Shown here piece after piece: positions 6,654 through 13,959 of a stretch of DNA of 14,147 bases (the first letter of the stretch is position 1; each line of letters opens with the position of its first letter). This stretch comes from Chitinophagaceae bacterium (GTDB lineage Bacteria > Bacteroidota > Bacteroidia > Chitinophagales > Chitinophagaceae): NCBI GenBank assembly GCA_025362915.1, contig JANYEU010000463.1, forward strand, positions 1-14,147, written 5' to 3'. Below the pieces are notes generated by a model that saw only the letters and a list, made by a program, of their open reading frames with translations, ran no database searches and had not been told where the DNA came from. A program made the translations under genes and the position numbers.

Positions 6654-7280
6654 ATGAACATACTGATTGGAGATGACCACGGAGTGGTTAGAAAAGGATT
6701 GAGGATGATATTGACAGAAGCATACCCCCATGCCTATATAGAAGAGGCAGTGGATGGTGCCGACATGATAAAAAAACTAGACAAAAAGAAATGGTCGGTA
6801 ATCATTTCCGACATATCCATGCCAGGGCGTTCGGGACTGGAGATAGTAAAATTTGTTAATGAACATTACCCAAAGATTCCCGTATTGATATTAAGCGTGC
6901 ATGCACCGGAACATTATGCGGTACGTACTTTTAAGGCAGGTGCATCAGGCTATTTAACCAAAGAATCTGCACCAGAAGAACTGGTAAAGGCAATAGAGCA
7001 AGTATTGATTGGGAAAAAATATGTTACGCCAGATATTGCCGAACTCTTGATACAGTATCACGTGGATGAAAATGTAGAAGAACCCCATAAAATGCTTTCC
7101 GATAGGGAAATGGAAGTTTTTATATTGATTGCAAGGGGTAAAAAGATAACGGACATAGCCGAAGAACTTTCTTTGAGTGTAAATACCATCAGCACTTACC
7201 GCACCCGCATCTTGGATAAGATGCACATGGGTTCTAATGCAGAAATTGCCAAATATGCCATCAGGCATGGCTTTGAATAG
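6654..7280 (+). CDS. Two-component response regulator, NarL/FixJ (LuxR-type) family
   Basis: This 208-residue protein has an N-terminal receiver domain (about 1-118) and a C-terminal LuxR-type helix-turn-helix (about 146-206). The receiver's key residues are present: acidic pair Asp7-Asp8, phospho-acceptor Asp53 in ISDISMPG, the switch Ser81 and the conserved Lys103 in GYLTKES. The DNA-binding domain shows the family pattern LSDREMEVF (148-156), then ITDIAEELSLSVNTIS (165-180) and the recognition-helix stretch TYRTRILDKM (181-190). Phosphorylation by a histidine kinase should favour dimerisation and DNA binding. No kinase gene is adjacent, so it is an orphan regulator whose signal and targets cannot be inferred. 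Upstream is the metK terminator, so it must have its own promoter; downstream is an inverted repeat before an oxidoreductase gene. Confidence 0.94.
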   Translation: MNILIGDDHGVVRKGLRMILTEAYPHAYIEEAVDGADMIKKLDKKKWSVIISDISMPGRSGLEIVKFVNEHYPKIPVLILSVHAPEHYAVRTFKAGASGYLTKESAPEELVKAIEQVLIGKKYVTPDIAELLIQYHVDENVEEPHKMLSDREMEVFILIARGKKITDIAEELSLSVNTISTYRTRILDKMHMGSNAEIAKYAIRHGFE

Positions 7281-7286
7281 AAATCA

Positions 7287-7368
7287 GTTACAAGATACAA
7301 GTTGCTAGTTACAGGTTTCAAGTTACATGATACCAGTAACCTGAAACCAGTAACCAGTAACTTGTAAC
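7287..7368. repeat. Long imperfect inverted repeat built from GTTAC/GTAAC words
   Basis: GTTACAGGTTTCAAGTTAC (7308-7326) and GTAACCTGAAACCAGTAAC (7336-7354) are complementary at 17 of 19 positions around a 9-base loop. An outer pair, GTTACAAG (7287-7294) with CTTGTAAC (7361-7368), closes the structure across a bulged interior. The same 5-base word recurs through both arms. It has no T-run and lies 6 bases after the response regulator stop and about 30 before the next start. It may be an interspersed intergenic repeat or act in mRNA 3'-end protection or termination between the two genes. Confidence 0.75.
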
Positions 7369-7399
7369 CGTTACCCTCACTTTATTTTAATTTTTAATT

Positions 7400-8179
7400 A
7401 TGACATACGCATTGATTACTGGAGCCAGCAAGGGTATTGGCAAAGCCATAGCCATCGAATTGGCCAAAAAGAAAAACAACCTGTTGCTTGTGGCAAGAAA
7501 CGAGGAACAACTTGCCACACTTGCAGAAGAGATAATAAAGGATTATAAGGTAGATTGCAACTTTATAGCCATGGACTTATCTGAAGATAATGCCGGACTC
7601 AAACTTTTTAATTGGTGTGCAAACAATGATTTCGTTGTAGATATATTAGTAAACAATGCTGGCTACGGACTAAGTGGCAATGTCGAGAATTACGATATGG
7701 CAGCCTACCACAACATGATGCAGGTAAACATGGCCACCCCATTGGCATTGATATTACAATTTTTACCGCAACTAAAACAACAGCCCAAGGCTTATATATT
7801 AAACATAGCCAGTTCGGCAGCTTATCAGGCGGTACCTGGATTGTGTGTGTATGCAGCCACAAAATCGTTTGTATTTAGCCTAAGCAGGGGATTGAGGTAC
7901 GAACTACGTAACACGTCGGTATCAGTTACGGTTGTAAACCCCGGCACCACCGATACCAATTTTGCCAATAGGGCACAGGTTACCAACGAACGCGCATTGA
8001 AAGCAGCAGAAAAACTAAACATGACCCCAGAAGCAGTTGCCAAAATTGCGGTGGATGGTATGTATGCAGGCAAGGCAGAAGTGATACCTGGCTTCATCAA
8101 TAAGCTCGGTGCATTCCTTACGGTTATCTTACCCAACAAATTATTGGAAGGAGGAGCGGCTGGTATTTATGGCGTGTAG
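7400..8179 (+). CDS. Short-chain dehydrogenase/reductase (classical SDR, DltE/YqjQ-like)
   Basis: A 259-residue NAD(P)-dependent oxidoreductase with a complete classical SDR set. The cofactor loop TGASKGIG is at 7-14, an Arg at 33 after the second strand favours NADPH, NNAG is at 85-88, and the catalytic tetrad is Asn110, Ser138, Tyr151 and Lys155 (YAATK). PG-T at 181-184 follows the sixth strand. The length is typical for the family. The C-terminal 30 residues are hydrophobic (GAFLTVILPNKLLEGG), which in this subgroup may contact a lipid-like substrate or membrane, but no clear transmembrane helix is present. The substrate is unknown. It begins 119 bases after the response regulator, with a hairpin repeat between, so co-transcription is possible but not assured. 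It converges on the giant gene at 8712. Confidence 0.93.
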   Translation: MTYALITGASKGIGKAIAIELAKKKNNLLLVARNEEQLATLAEEIIKDYKVDCNFIAMDLSEDNAGLKLFNWCANNDFVVDILVNNAGYGLSGNVENYDMAAYHNMMQVNMATPLALILQFLPQLKQQPKAYILNIASSAAYQAVPGLCVYAATKSFVFSLSRGLRYELRNTSVSVTVVNPGTTDTNFANRAQVTNERALKAAEKLNMTPEAVAKIAVDGMYAGKAEVIPGFINKLGAFLTVILPNKLLEGGAAGIYGV

Positions 8180-8184
8180 GTTAC

Positions 8185-8209
8185 AAGTCGAAAGTCATTA
8201 GTCGAAAGT
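8185..8209 (+). repeat. 25-base repeat, left copy (AGTCGAAAGT words)
   Basis: The word AGTCGAAAGT occurs twice in this stretch (8186-8195 and 8200-8209). The whole 25 bases match the reverse complement of 8676-8700 at 19 of 25 positions. It begins 6 bases after the short-chain dehydrogenase stop. With its partner it brackets the entire convergent intergenic region. Confidence 0.6.
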
Positions 8210-8234
8210 TATAAGCAATAAGTTTTACGTGAAT

Positions 8235-8264
8235 GAAAGAATATCCTTGCAAGGATATTCTTTC
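8235..8264. repeat. Perfect 30-base palindrome
   Basis: GAAAGAATATCCTTG (8235-8249) is followed directly by its exact reverse complement (8250-8264), with no spacer; the centre is TTGCAA. As RNA it would form a stem of up to 13 bp with a 4-base loop. There is no adjacent T-run. It is a likely bidirectional transcription end or mRNA-stabilising hairpin between the convergent genes, but could equally be a protein-binding palindrome. Confidence 0.85.
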
Positions 8265-8291
8265 CTGCTTTCCACCAACAATAAGTTACAA

Positions 8292-8324
8292 ACGGTCAAC
8301 AACCTTTTGAAGGTTGTTGACCGT
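8292..8324. terminator. Strong 15-bp hairpin, probable bidirectional terminator-like structure
   Basis: ACGGTCAACAACCTT (8292-8306) and its exact reverse complement (8310-8324) enclose a three-base TTG loop. The stem is long and stable, but the following sequence (CTCTTGTTT) holds only short T-stretches, so classical intrinsic termination is not certain on either strand. It lies 28 bases after the 30-base palindrome and shares with it a CCTT/AAGG core. Confidence 0.55.
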
Positions 8325-8366
8325 CTCTTGTTTAATGGGCAAATTCATACTAAATGGGACTCATAG

Positions 8367-8570
8367 TGGCTTCTAGGGGTACAAAATCACCTTCTTTCTA
8401 TCAAAAAGCGTGTTGCCGCAGCTCCTGACTGGGTTGCCGCAAGAGTTGCAGCAATTGCCGCAGCTTATGACTGGGCTGCCGCAAGAACTGCGGCAACCGC
8501 CGCAGCTATTGGCTGGGCTGCCGCAGGAGCTGCGGCAGATGATAAAATGATAGAAAGAAGCAAAAAATAG
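8367..8570 (+). pseudogene. Possible remnant of an alanine-rich repeat gene (no start codon)
   Basis: The frame is open from just after a stop at 8364-8366 to TAG at 8568-8570, but has no ATG, GTG or TTG. It reads three 14-residue repeats with the pattern AAAxDWAAARxAAx (the second unit is AAAYDWAAARTAAT) and ends in DDKMIERSKK. Tryptophan- and alanine-rich helical repeats with a charged tail are known in some Bacteroidota proteins, so this could be the tail of a decayed gene. The DNA-level hairpins and flanking inverted repeats are an equally good explanation, so coding is not asserted. Confidence 0.25.
8391..8560. repeat. Compact element: three 42-base GC-rich hairpin units inside 13-base inverted repeats
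   Basis: The ends CTTCTTTCTATCA (8391-8403) and TGATAGAAAGAAG (8548-8560) are perfect inverted repeats. Between them are three consecutive 42-base units, 8413-8454, 8455-8496 and 8497-8538. Each has an internal hairpin of the form TGCCGCA/TGCGGCA: 7 of 8 pairs in the first, 7 bp in the second, and 9 bp (CTGCCGCAG/CTGCGGCAG, GAG loop) in the third. The GC content contrasts sharply with the surrounding AT-rich DNA. The period of 42 is a multiple of three, and one frame reads an alanine-rich 14-residue repeat through all units to a stop at 8568-8570. It may be a miniature mobile or structured-RNA element, or a remnant of an alanine-rich gene. No target duplication is evident at its edges. Confidence 0.8.
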
Positions 8571-8675
8571 TTAGGTTATTGATTACTTAGAGACAGAAAT
8601 CTGGATTCGGGCAAAAAAGCTTCAGCGAGGTAACGTTATACAGGACTTGCATATAGTCAAGAGTAGTACGTACAA

Positions 8676-8700
8676 ACTATCGACTTTTAACTATCGACTC
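8676..8700 (-). repeat. 25-base repeat, right copy (inverted)
   Basis: Read on the minus strand this is two AGTCGATAGT words separated by a few bases, a variant of the AGTCGAAAGT words at 8185-8209 (19 of 25 identical). It ends 11 bases before the stop of the giant gene, so each copy sits just downstream of one of the two convergent genes and in the same orientation relative to it. Confidence 0.6.
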
Positions 8701-8711
8701 ACGCTTAATTT

Positions 8712-11700
8712 TTACTTAATTACAACCACCGTTCCTTTTTTATGGAATATCTCTCCGGTATCGCAGATGGCTTCCAGATCGTACACATAAGTACCGGCAT
8801 CCACCTCTTTTCCATTTACTTTCCCATCCCATCCAAAACTGCTATTACCCAGATTAAAGATTCTTTGTTCAAATAGCAATTCACCAAGCCTATTGAAAAT
8901 CCTGAAATAAACTACTTTCCGAACACCCCTTCCTACGGGATAAAACAACTTACTAACCCCATGCGGTGCAAAGGCAGAAGGAATATAAACAGCCTCGCCA
9001 CAAGTAACGTGTATAAATAGGGAATCGGTTGTAGAGCAGCCATATTTGTTAGAAACCAAAACAGCATACCCAATATCTGCTATTGGTGCGCAGGAAGGCT
9101 CGGCACAATTTGAGCAATCCAAATAAGTGGTGGGCACCCATTTATACGTAACAAAATGGGGAGATGAAAGGGATGACAACTTAACTACATCTCCAGCAAA
9201 GATGTTTACAGTCTCGCTTTTAGGGATAGGATAATTGCCCACTTCCACGTCTATTGTACCGAAATATGGAAAACAATTGTATTTATCGTTTGTCAAAAAT
9301 TTGTAAACGGTGGTAGATGTCGGTTTAGCAAAAGGATGATTGCCCAAATTGCTTAGGCTGTTTATATCATACACCCATAAAAGGCTATCGGTACCATACA
9401 CTGGCAACTCAATCGAATCGCCAAGGCACAAGAATTTAATACTTGGATAGCTAGGTAGCTGTGGCTGTGCTATGGTTACTGTAGCGGTGCCTTTTGCCGA
9501 ACAGTTATACTGTGTGGTGGCAGTTACAGTATAAAAGGTTGTTTGCTGTGGCTTATCAGCAAATGTTGCACTGTGGGTATTGGTATTATTATTATTTATC
9601 GACCATATATAGGTGTTGGCATCAGCCGCCGATAAGGTGATTATTTCATTTTGACAGACTGGATCTTTTTTAGGGTTTATACCAAGCGAAAAATAAGGAA
9701 TGGGGTGTACCGTAAAGCTGGCTCTAGCAGTATCTGAGCAACCATTTCGTAACGTTGCCAGTTTTACCAAGACATTGTACGAACTATCTTTTACTGTTTT
9801 AAAATACATGGGGTTTGGATTCTGCAAGGAAGAAGAATCTGCATTATTGACAAACCATTTCCAACCAACGCCAATACTATTTGGAGTTGTGGCAGTTAAT
9901 AATACTGCATCATTTTCACAAACATCTTTTGGCACTTTGATAGCGGCCTTTGCAGAGGCATTGATAAATATGGTATCCACATTGGTCACCTTACATCCTG
10001 CAAGGGTGGATACCTGTTGCGTTACTGCAAACTTACCCGGTTTGTTATAGAAGAAACTGGCAGCAAGCGCGTTAGAGGTATCAGTATTACTACTTGTTCC
10101 AAAAGACCAATGAATCTTTTCGAGCCATTGAAGGCTATCGCCAGAATAACTTTTAATGGTTGGTGTAAAAACAAACAATCCCGTATCGCATGAGATAGTC
10201 TTATTAACCGCGAAAGAAGCCTTTAGGGTATCTATGATAATAGAATCTTGCAATGCAAAAGATGATTTACATCCAAGAGAATCTTCCAACAATATGGTAG
10301 GGATATACTTTCCTGCCAAGTCATACAGGTGTGCCTTAAACGTATCGTTCTTGGTGGGAAAGGTTACATTACCATCACCAAAATCCCATGCAATCTTTCC
10401 TATATTTTCTTGTGTGGCGGTTAACCCCACAATGGTAGGCCCACAACTTCTTTTCACATTAGACCTCATGGTAGCAAAAGGCCCTTTGATGGTAACGGTC
10501 TGAAATGCCGAGTCGCTAAGGGTATTGTTGTTATACGCATACAATTTAATGGTATAGCGCCCAGGTTTATTGTAGGTATGCCCCACAATGGAAGTAGTGA
10601 GCAATCCTGTGCCGGGAGTATTGTCTCCAAAACTCCAACGTATCTGCGTAGCCCCAATAGAAGTACTGGTGACAGTTACCAAGGCCGGCGGGCAATCTGT
10701 TGTGATGCCTGAATAAGAAACCTTGGTTGAAAACAAGGCGAAGGCCCTTTTGATGGTAATACTATTGGTAGCGGTATCCTTACAACCATTTGCAGGATTG
10801 GTCACAATCAATGTTATCTTATCTGTTACCGGACTGGGATAGGTAAACTGTACCTCTGAAGAACTTGCAGTAAGCTTACTGATAGAAAAGAGCCATTTAT
10901 ATTTTGTGTTAACGCAGCCAAAAGTATCCGAAGTACTTGTGAAGGTACTGATAGTATCTGTAGTAATATCAACTGGCAGCCAACTGAAACTAGCTTTTGG
11001 CCCTGTTGGCATGGCATACATCGGAACCCGTGTACTATCAGTGCATCCTTCCTTATCGGTCACCTTTAGATAGGTGGCAAAAGAATCTGGCGTTGCATAT
11101 TTATGTATCTGGCTTATATTAGTGGTAACAGCATTACTGGTAGAGTCTCCAAAGCCCCATGTCCATTTTATTATCGGCATACCAAAAGTTATCTTGGAAG
11201 TATCCTTAAACGTTACAGGGGTTTTAAAACAATCACTCGGATTTATTATCTTATATCCTGCAATCGGTCCCTTTATCTTCACCTTTACGTAATTGCTGGT
11301 ATCAAAACATCCAAAGAAGCCAGAAATAGTAATAGCCCTGATGTTCATCTTTCCAGCAGCCAAAGGACTTAATGTTTCAGTATAACCTGTAGTAAAGTTT
11401 CTTGTTTTTTTGGGTACACCACTATAAATGCTGCCATCACCATATTGCCAATTGCTAAGTGTGTAATACACATTATTGGTTACGGCAGTATTAATGTCCA
11501 TGTTATTAAGTCGTGCTATCAATGAATCTTGTCCGCAAAACTCATTCGTACCTGAAATAATCCTATTGGTGTCTGCAACAAGAAAAGGGTTTTGCCTATG
11601 GAGCACATTTACGTTTGATGTATCACGTACAATACAGTTTCCACCAGTAGATTGTAGTACTGCCAAGTAAGCCCCTTCTTGCTGATATACGTGCTTAATG

Positions 11701-13700
11701 CTTCGTTTAGAAGTATCCAATGCCATGGAATCACCATCACCAAAATACCAATAGCCCGACGTAACCAATGTGTTCTTTTGCAAAAAGGTTACCGTATCCC
11801 TATTACCATTGCAGGTATATTTAATGGTATCAACATAAGCTATTGAAGGGATTACCGTAAAATGTTTGGGCAATGTAAGCGTATCGGCACAAGCACCATT
11901 GGCAGCAATGAACTGAATATCGAACGTGCCCGTATCATGGTATGCATGCTTGGGGTTTTGCGAATGATCTATTGGCGTACTGTCCCCAAAATTCCATGTC
12001 CAAGTAGTAATGGGTTTTGGCATTGATTGGTCATGAAAATATATCCTTGTATTACCGCAAATGGTATCGCTATTTAAATTTATGGAGAATGCGGCATTTG
12101 GCTTCAAGGAAGTCTGCACACTTTTTAGCAATACACTATCCCTGCAACCATCGGGTGTCGAATAAACAAGTTTTACTATATAGATACCTATGTTATTGTA
12201 TGTGTGTGTCGGGGTATCTGATGTAGAATAATTTGTATCCCCAAAATCCCATTGCAAGTCTTTTATCCCAACAGAAGGTGACGGCCAAAATTGAAACTCC
12301 AAGCCTGGACATCCTTTCAAACTATTGGGCGTTGTATTAGACAAGTATCTTATTTCAACAGGGTTTTTCTTAATCGAATCAATCAACGAAACCTCTGCCA
12401 CACAACCCGAAGGCGTTGTTGCCTTTAGTGAAAACTGATAGACAGAATCAGCAGGAAGAATAAAATCACCAATCGTTGCACGCTGATAAATATTGGTATT
12501 TGTCTGGCTCCATAACCAGTCCTTATCTCCAGAAGCAGTATCACTCAAAAAAACAGACACAGTACCGTTGCAAAGTGGCACGTTGTTAATGGAAAAGCCA
12601 TCCAATGCGCTGGATAAAATTACTTTCATGGGCTTTACTATAGAATCTATACAGGCTCCAAAAGTGTTTACCAGTGTTATATCATAAATCCCCACCTTTT
12701 TAAAGGTACGCAAATAGGTTGCAGCATTTACATTGCCATTTATATCGCTACTCTCCCAATAAAACGAAGAAGGCACGGGGCTGCTCACGTTGGTAAAGGT
12801 TACATTACTAGTAGCACAGGCACTATCAGGACCAGTATAGTTTGACGTAAAATTAGCCACATATTCAGGTGATGGGGCAATGGATGTGTCTGCACAATGA
12901 TTGTTATTCGTTACAATAAGTGTATCCTGAAAAACGCCCTTGGATAGATATTTATGAAAGGGAGCAGCTTGGATAGAAGTAGTCCCATCGCCAAAGTTCC
13001 ATAAATAGGTTGGGCTGATGGTATAGGTAGTCTTGTTTTTAAACTTGGCTGTATCGCCTACTGAACACAAGAAATTATTATCCTTAACATAACTGGCAAC
13101 TGGAGATTGCAATACCTTAACCAACGAATCATTTACCGTTTGCACACTACTACATTGGTTTGTATTGCGCACCAAAAGTTTTACAGGATAATTGCCTCCA
13201 TATTTAAACGTATTTGCCACGGCAGCAATACTATCACCCTGCAATACATTGCCATCGCCAAAATCCCACAAATAATAGCTTATATTACCACTACCAGCCG
13301 TAGATGTACTTATAAAGTTTACTCCCAACGGAGAACATCCACCATATTTGTCTATTGTAAAACTGGCAATGGGCTTTTTAAATACTGTAATTACCGTAGA
13401 TGAAGTAGAAACAGTGCCACCATCGGTAATGGTAAGCGTCACGGTATAGTTAGAGTCTATATTATAAATGGCACCTACCGCAGAATCCTTTTTGGTGGTA
13501 GTCACCTTGTTCTTATTACCAAAGTCCCATTTATAAATGGCTGCATTCGATACCCCGGTAGAATTATTAATAAAAGAAACAGACAGCGGACTGCAACCAC
13601 TGGCTACACTGGCTTTAAATACTGATTTCAGTTGTGCACTCAAACTATTCGAGAGACAAAGCAAAGAAAAAATCGGAACGACGGACTTAATAGATATCAT
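8712..13700 (-). CDS. Giant secreted PKD-repeat protein with T9SS type B (gliding motility-associated) C-terminal domain
   Basis: This 1662-residue protein begins with a Sec signal peptide (MISIKSVVPIFSLLCLS, cleavage likely after SAQ at 21-23). Next come tandem PKD-type beta-sandwich domains, each with a WxFGD-type core: Trp58, 145, 234, 484, 569, 651, 751, 848, 1022, 1105 and 1198, with degenerate domains near 314, 395 and 936. Residues about 1250-1570 are Ig-like, with cysteine-rich DCSNCAEPSCAP at 1528-1539. The last ~90 residues are a CHU_C/type B sorting domain (YIPSAFAPHG at 1572, FRIFNRLGELLFE at 1599-1611, GWDGKVNGK, GTYVYDLEA-CDTGE, KKGTVVVIK). It should cross the inner membrane by Sec and the outer membrane by type IX secretion. 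The NGDGxND calcium-like motif is degenerate (HGVSKLF). A role in adhesion or surface structure is inference. No PorP/SprF partner is next to it. Confidence 0.93.
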   Translation of the reverse strand: MISIKSVVPIFSLLCLSNSLSAQLKSVFKASVASGCSPLSVSFINNSTGVSNAAIYKWDFGNKNKVTTTKKDSAVGAIYNIDSNYTVTLTITDGGTVSTSSTVITVFKKPIASFTIDKYGGCSPLGVNFISTSTAGSGNISYYLWDFGDGNVLQGDSIAAVANTFKYGGNYPVKLLVRNTNQCSSVQTVNDSLVKVLQSPVASYVKDNNFLCSVGDTAKFKNKTTYTISPTYLWNFGDGTTSIQAAPFHKYLSKGVFQDTLIVTNNNHCADTSIAPSPEYVANFTSNYTGPDSACATSNVTFTNVSSPVPSSFYWESSDINGNVNAATYLRTFKKVGIYDITLVNTFGACIDSIVKPMKVILSSALDGFSINNVPLCNGTVSVFLSDTASGDKDWLWSQTNTNIYQRATIGDFILPADSVYQFSLKATTPSGCVAEVSLIDSIKKNPVEIRYLSNTTPNSLKGCPGLEFQFWPSPSVGIKDLQWDFGDTNYSTSDTPTHTYNNIGIYIVKLVYSTPDGCRDSVLLKSVQTSLKPNAAFSINLNSDTICGNTRIYFHDQSMPKPITTWTWNFGDSTPIDHSQNPKHAYHDTGTFDIQFIAANGACADTLTLPKHFTVIPSIAYVDTIKYTCNGNRDTVTFLQKNTLVTSGYWYFGDGDSMALDTSKRSIKHVYQQEGAYLAVLQSTGGNCIVRDTSNVNVLHRQNPFLVADTNRIISGTNEFCGQDSLIARLNNMDINTAVTNNVYYTLSNWQYGDGSIYSGVPKKTRNFTTGYTETLSPLAAGKMNIRAITISGFFGCFDTSNYVKVKIKGPIAGYKIINPSDCFKTPVTFKDTSKITFGMPIIKWTWGFGDSTSNAVTTNISQIHKYATPDSFATYLKVTDKEGCTDSTRVPMYAMPTGPKASFSWLPVDITTDTISTFTSTSDTFGCVNTKYKWLFSISKLTASSSEVQFTYPSPVTDKITLIVTNPANGCKDTATNSITIKRAFALFSTKVSYSGITTDCPPALVTVTSTSIGATQIRWSFGDNTPGTGLLTTSIVGHTYNKPGRYTIKLYAYNNNTLSDSAFQTVTIKGPFATMRSNVKRSCGPTIVGLTATQENIGKIAWDFGDGNVTFPTKNDTFKAHLYDLAGKYIPTILLEDSLGCKSSFALQDSIIIDTLKASFAVNKTISCDTGLFVFTPTIKSYSGDSLQWLEKIHWSFGTSSNTDTSNALAASFFYNKPGKFAVTQQVSTLAGCKVTNVDTIFINASAKAAIKVPKDVCENDAVLLTATTPNSIGVGWKWFVNNADSSSLQNPNPMYFKTVKDSSYNVLVKLATLRNGCSDTARASFTVHPIPYFSLGINPKKDPVCQNEIITLSAADANTYIWSINNNNTNTHSATFADKPQQTTFYTVTATTQYNCSAKGTATVTIAQPQLPSYPSIKFLCLGDSIELPVYGTDSLLWVYDINSLSNLGNHPFAKPTSTTVYKFLTNDKYNCFPYFGTIDVEVGNYPIPKSETVNIFAGDVVKLSSLSSPHFVTYKWVPTTYLDCSNCAEPSCAPIADIGYAVLVSNKYGCSTTDSLFIHVTCGEAVYIPSAFAPHGVSKLFYPVGRGVRKVVYFRIFNRLGELLFEQRIFNLGNSSFGWDGKVNGKEVDAGTYVYDLEAICDTGEIFHKKGTVVVIK

Positions 13701-13959
13701 ATATGGTTGCTACATGGATGGAAGGCTTATAAATAGATAACTGCTTGGTCTCTTTTCCATTCAAAACATTTCGCAGCCCAAACATATCCATTATAATGGA
13801 TTAACAAAATATTATATTAAAAAGAAGAAGAATTAGCTATTTGGTTTTAAGACGCAACATTCTTAAATATGTTATGTAAAAAATAAAGGAACAGATTTAC
13901 CTCTTTAAATAGCTCAAATCTTTTATTCTGTACATGCTGCGATGTTTAGTTGTATATGC
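13701..13959. other. Upstream region of the giant gene, AT-rich, non-coding
   Basis: No gene is supported here. On the minus strand a TTTTG (13766-13762) lies 21 bases before TTATCTATTTATAA (13740-13727), a poor candidate promoter for the gene starting at 13700. The ATG at 13700 is the only reasonable start because an in-frame stop lies four codons upstream. A 16-base palindrome lies at 13786-13801, and the word ATGCTGCGATG near 13934 may be a decayed copy of the repeat unit that follows. Confidence 0.5.
13786..13801. promoter_or_regulatory. Perfect 16-base palindrome upstream of the giant gene
   Basis: ATCCATTA is followed directly by its reverse complement TAATGGAT. It lies about 85 bases upstream of the start codon at 13700 and just upstream of the candidate -33 element, where a dimeric regulator could bind. 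No regulator is identified; the assignment is inference. Confidence 0.35.

Larger units (their letters stand above)
8180..8711. other. Highly structured non-coding region between convergent genes
   Basis: No standard gene is supported in these 532 bases. In order they hold: a 25-base repeat (8185-8209), a perfect 30-base palindrome (8235-8264), a 15-bp-stem hairpin (8292-8324), a GC-rich element of three 42-base units bounded by 13-base inverted repeats (8391-8560), about 115 bases without visible structure, and a diverged inverted copy of the first repeat (8676-8700). An alanine-rich reading frame crosses the GC-rich element but has no start codon. Confidence 0.8.

Noticed and set aside
9700..10050. 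Plus-strand reading frames inside the giant gene region
   Set aside because: They are opposite the PKD-protein gene, which has an uninterrupted frame with signal peptide, repeats and C-terminal domain; the opposing translations show no domain.
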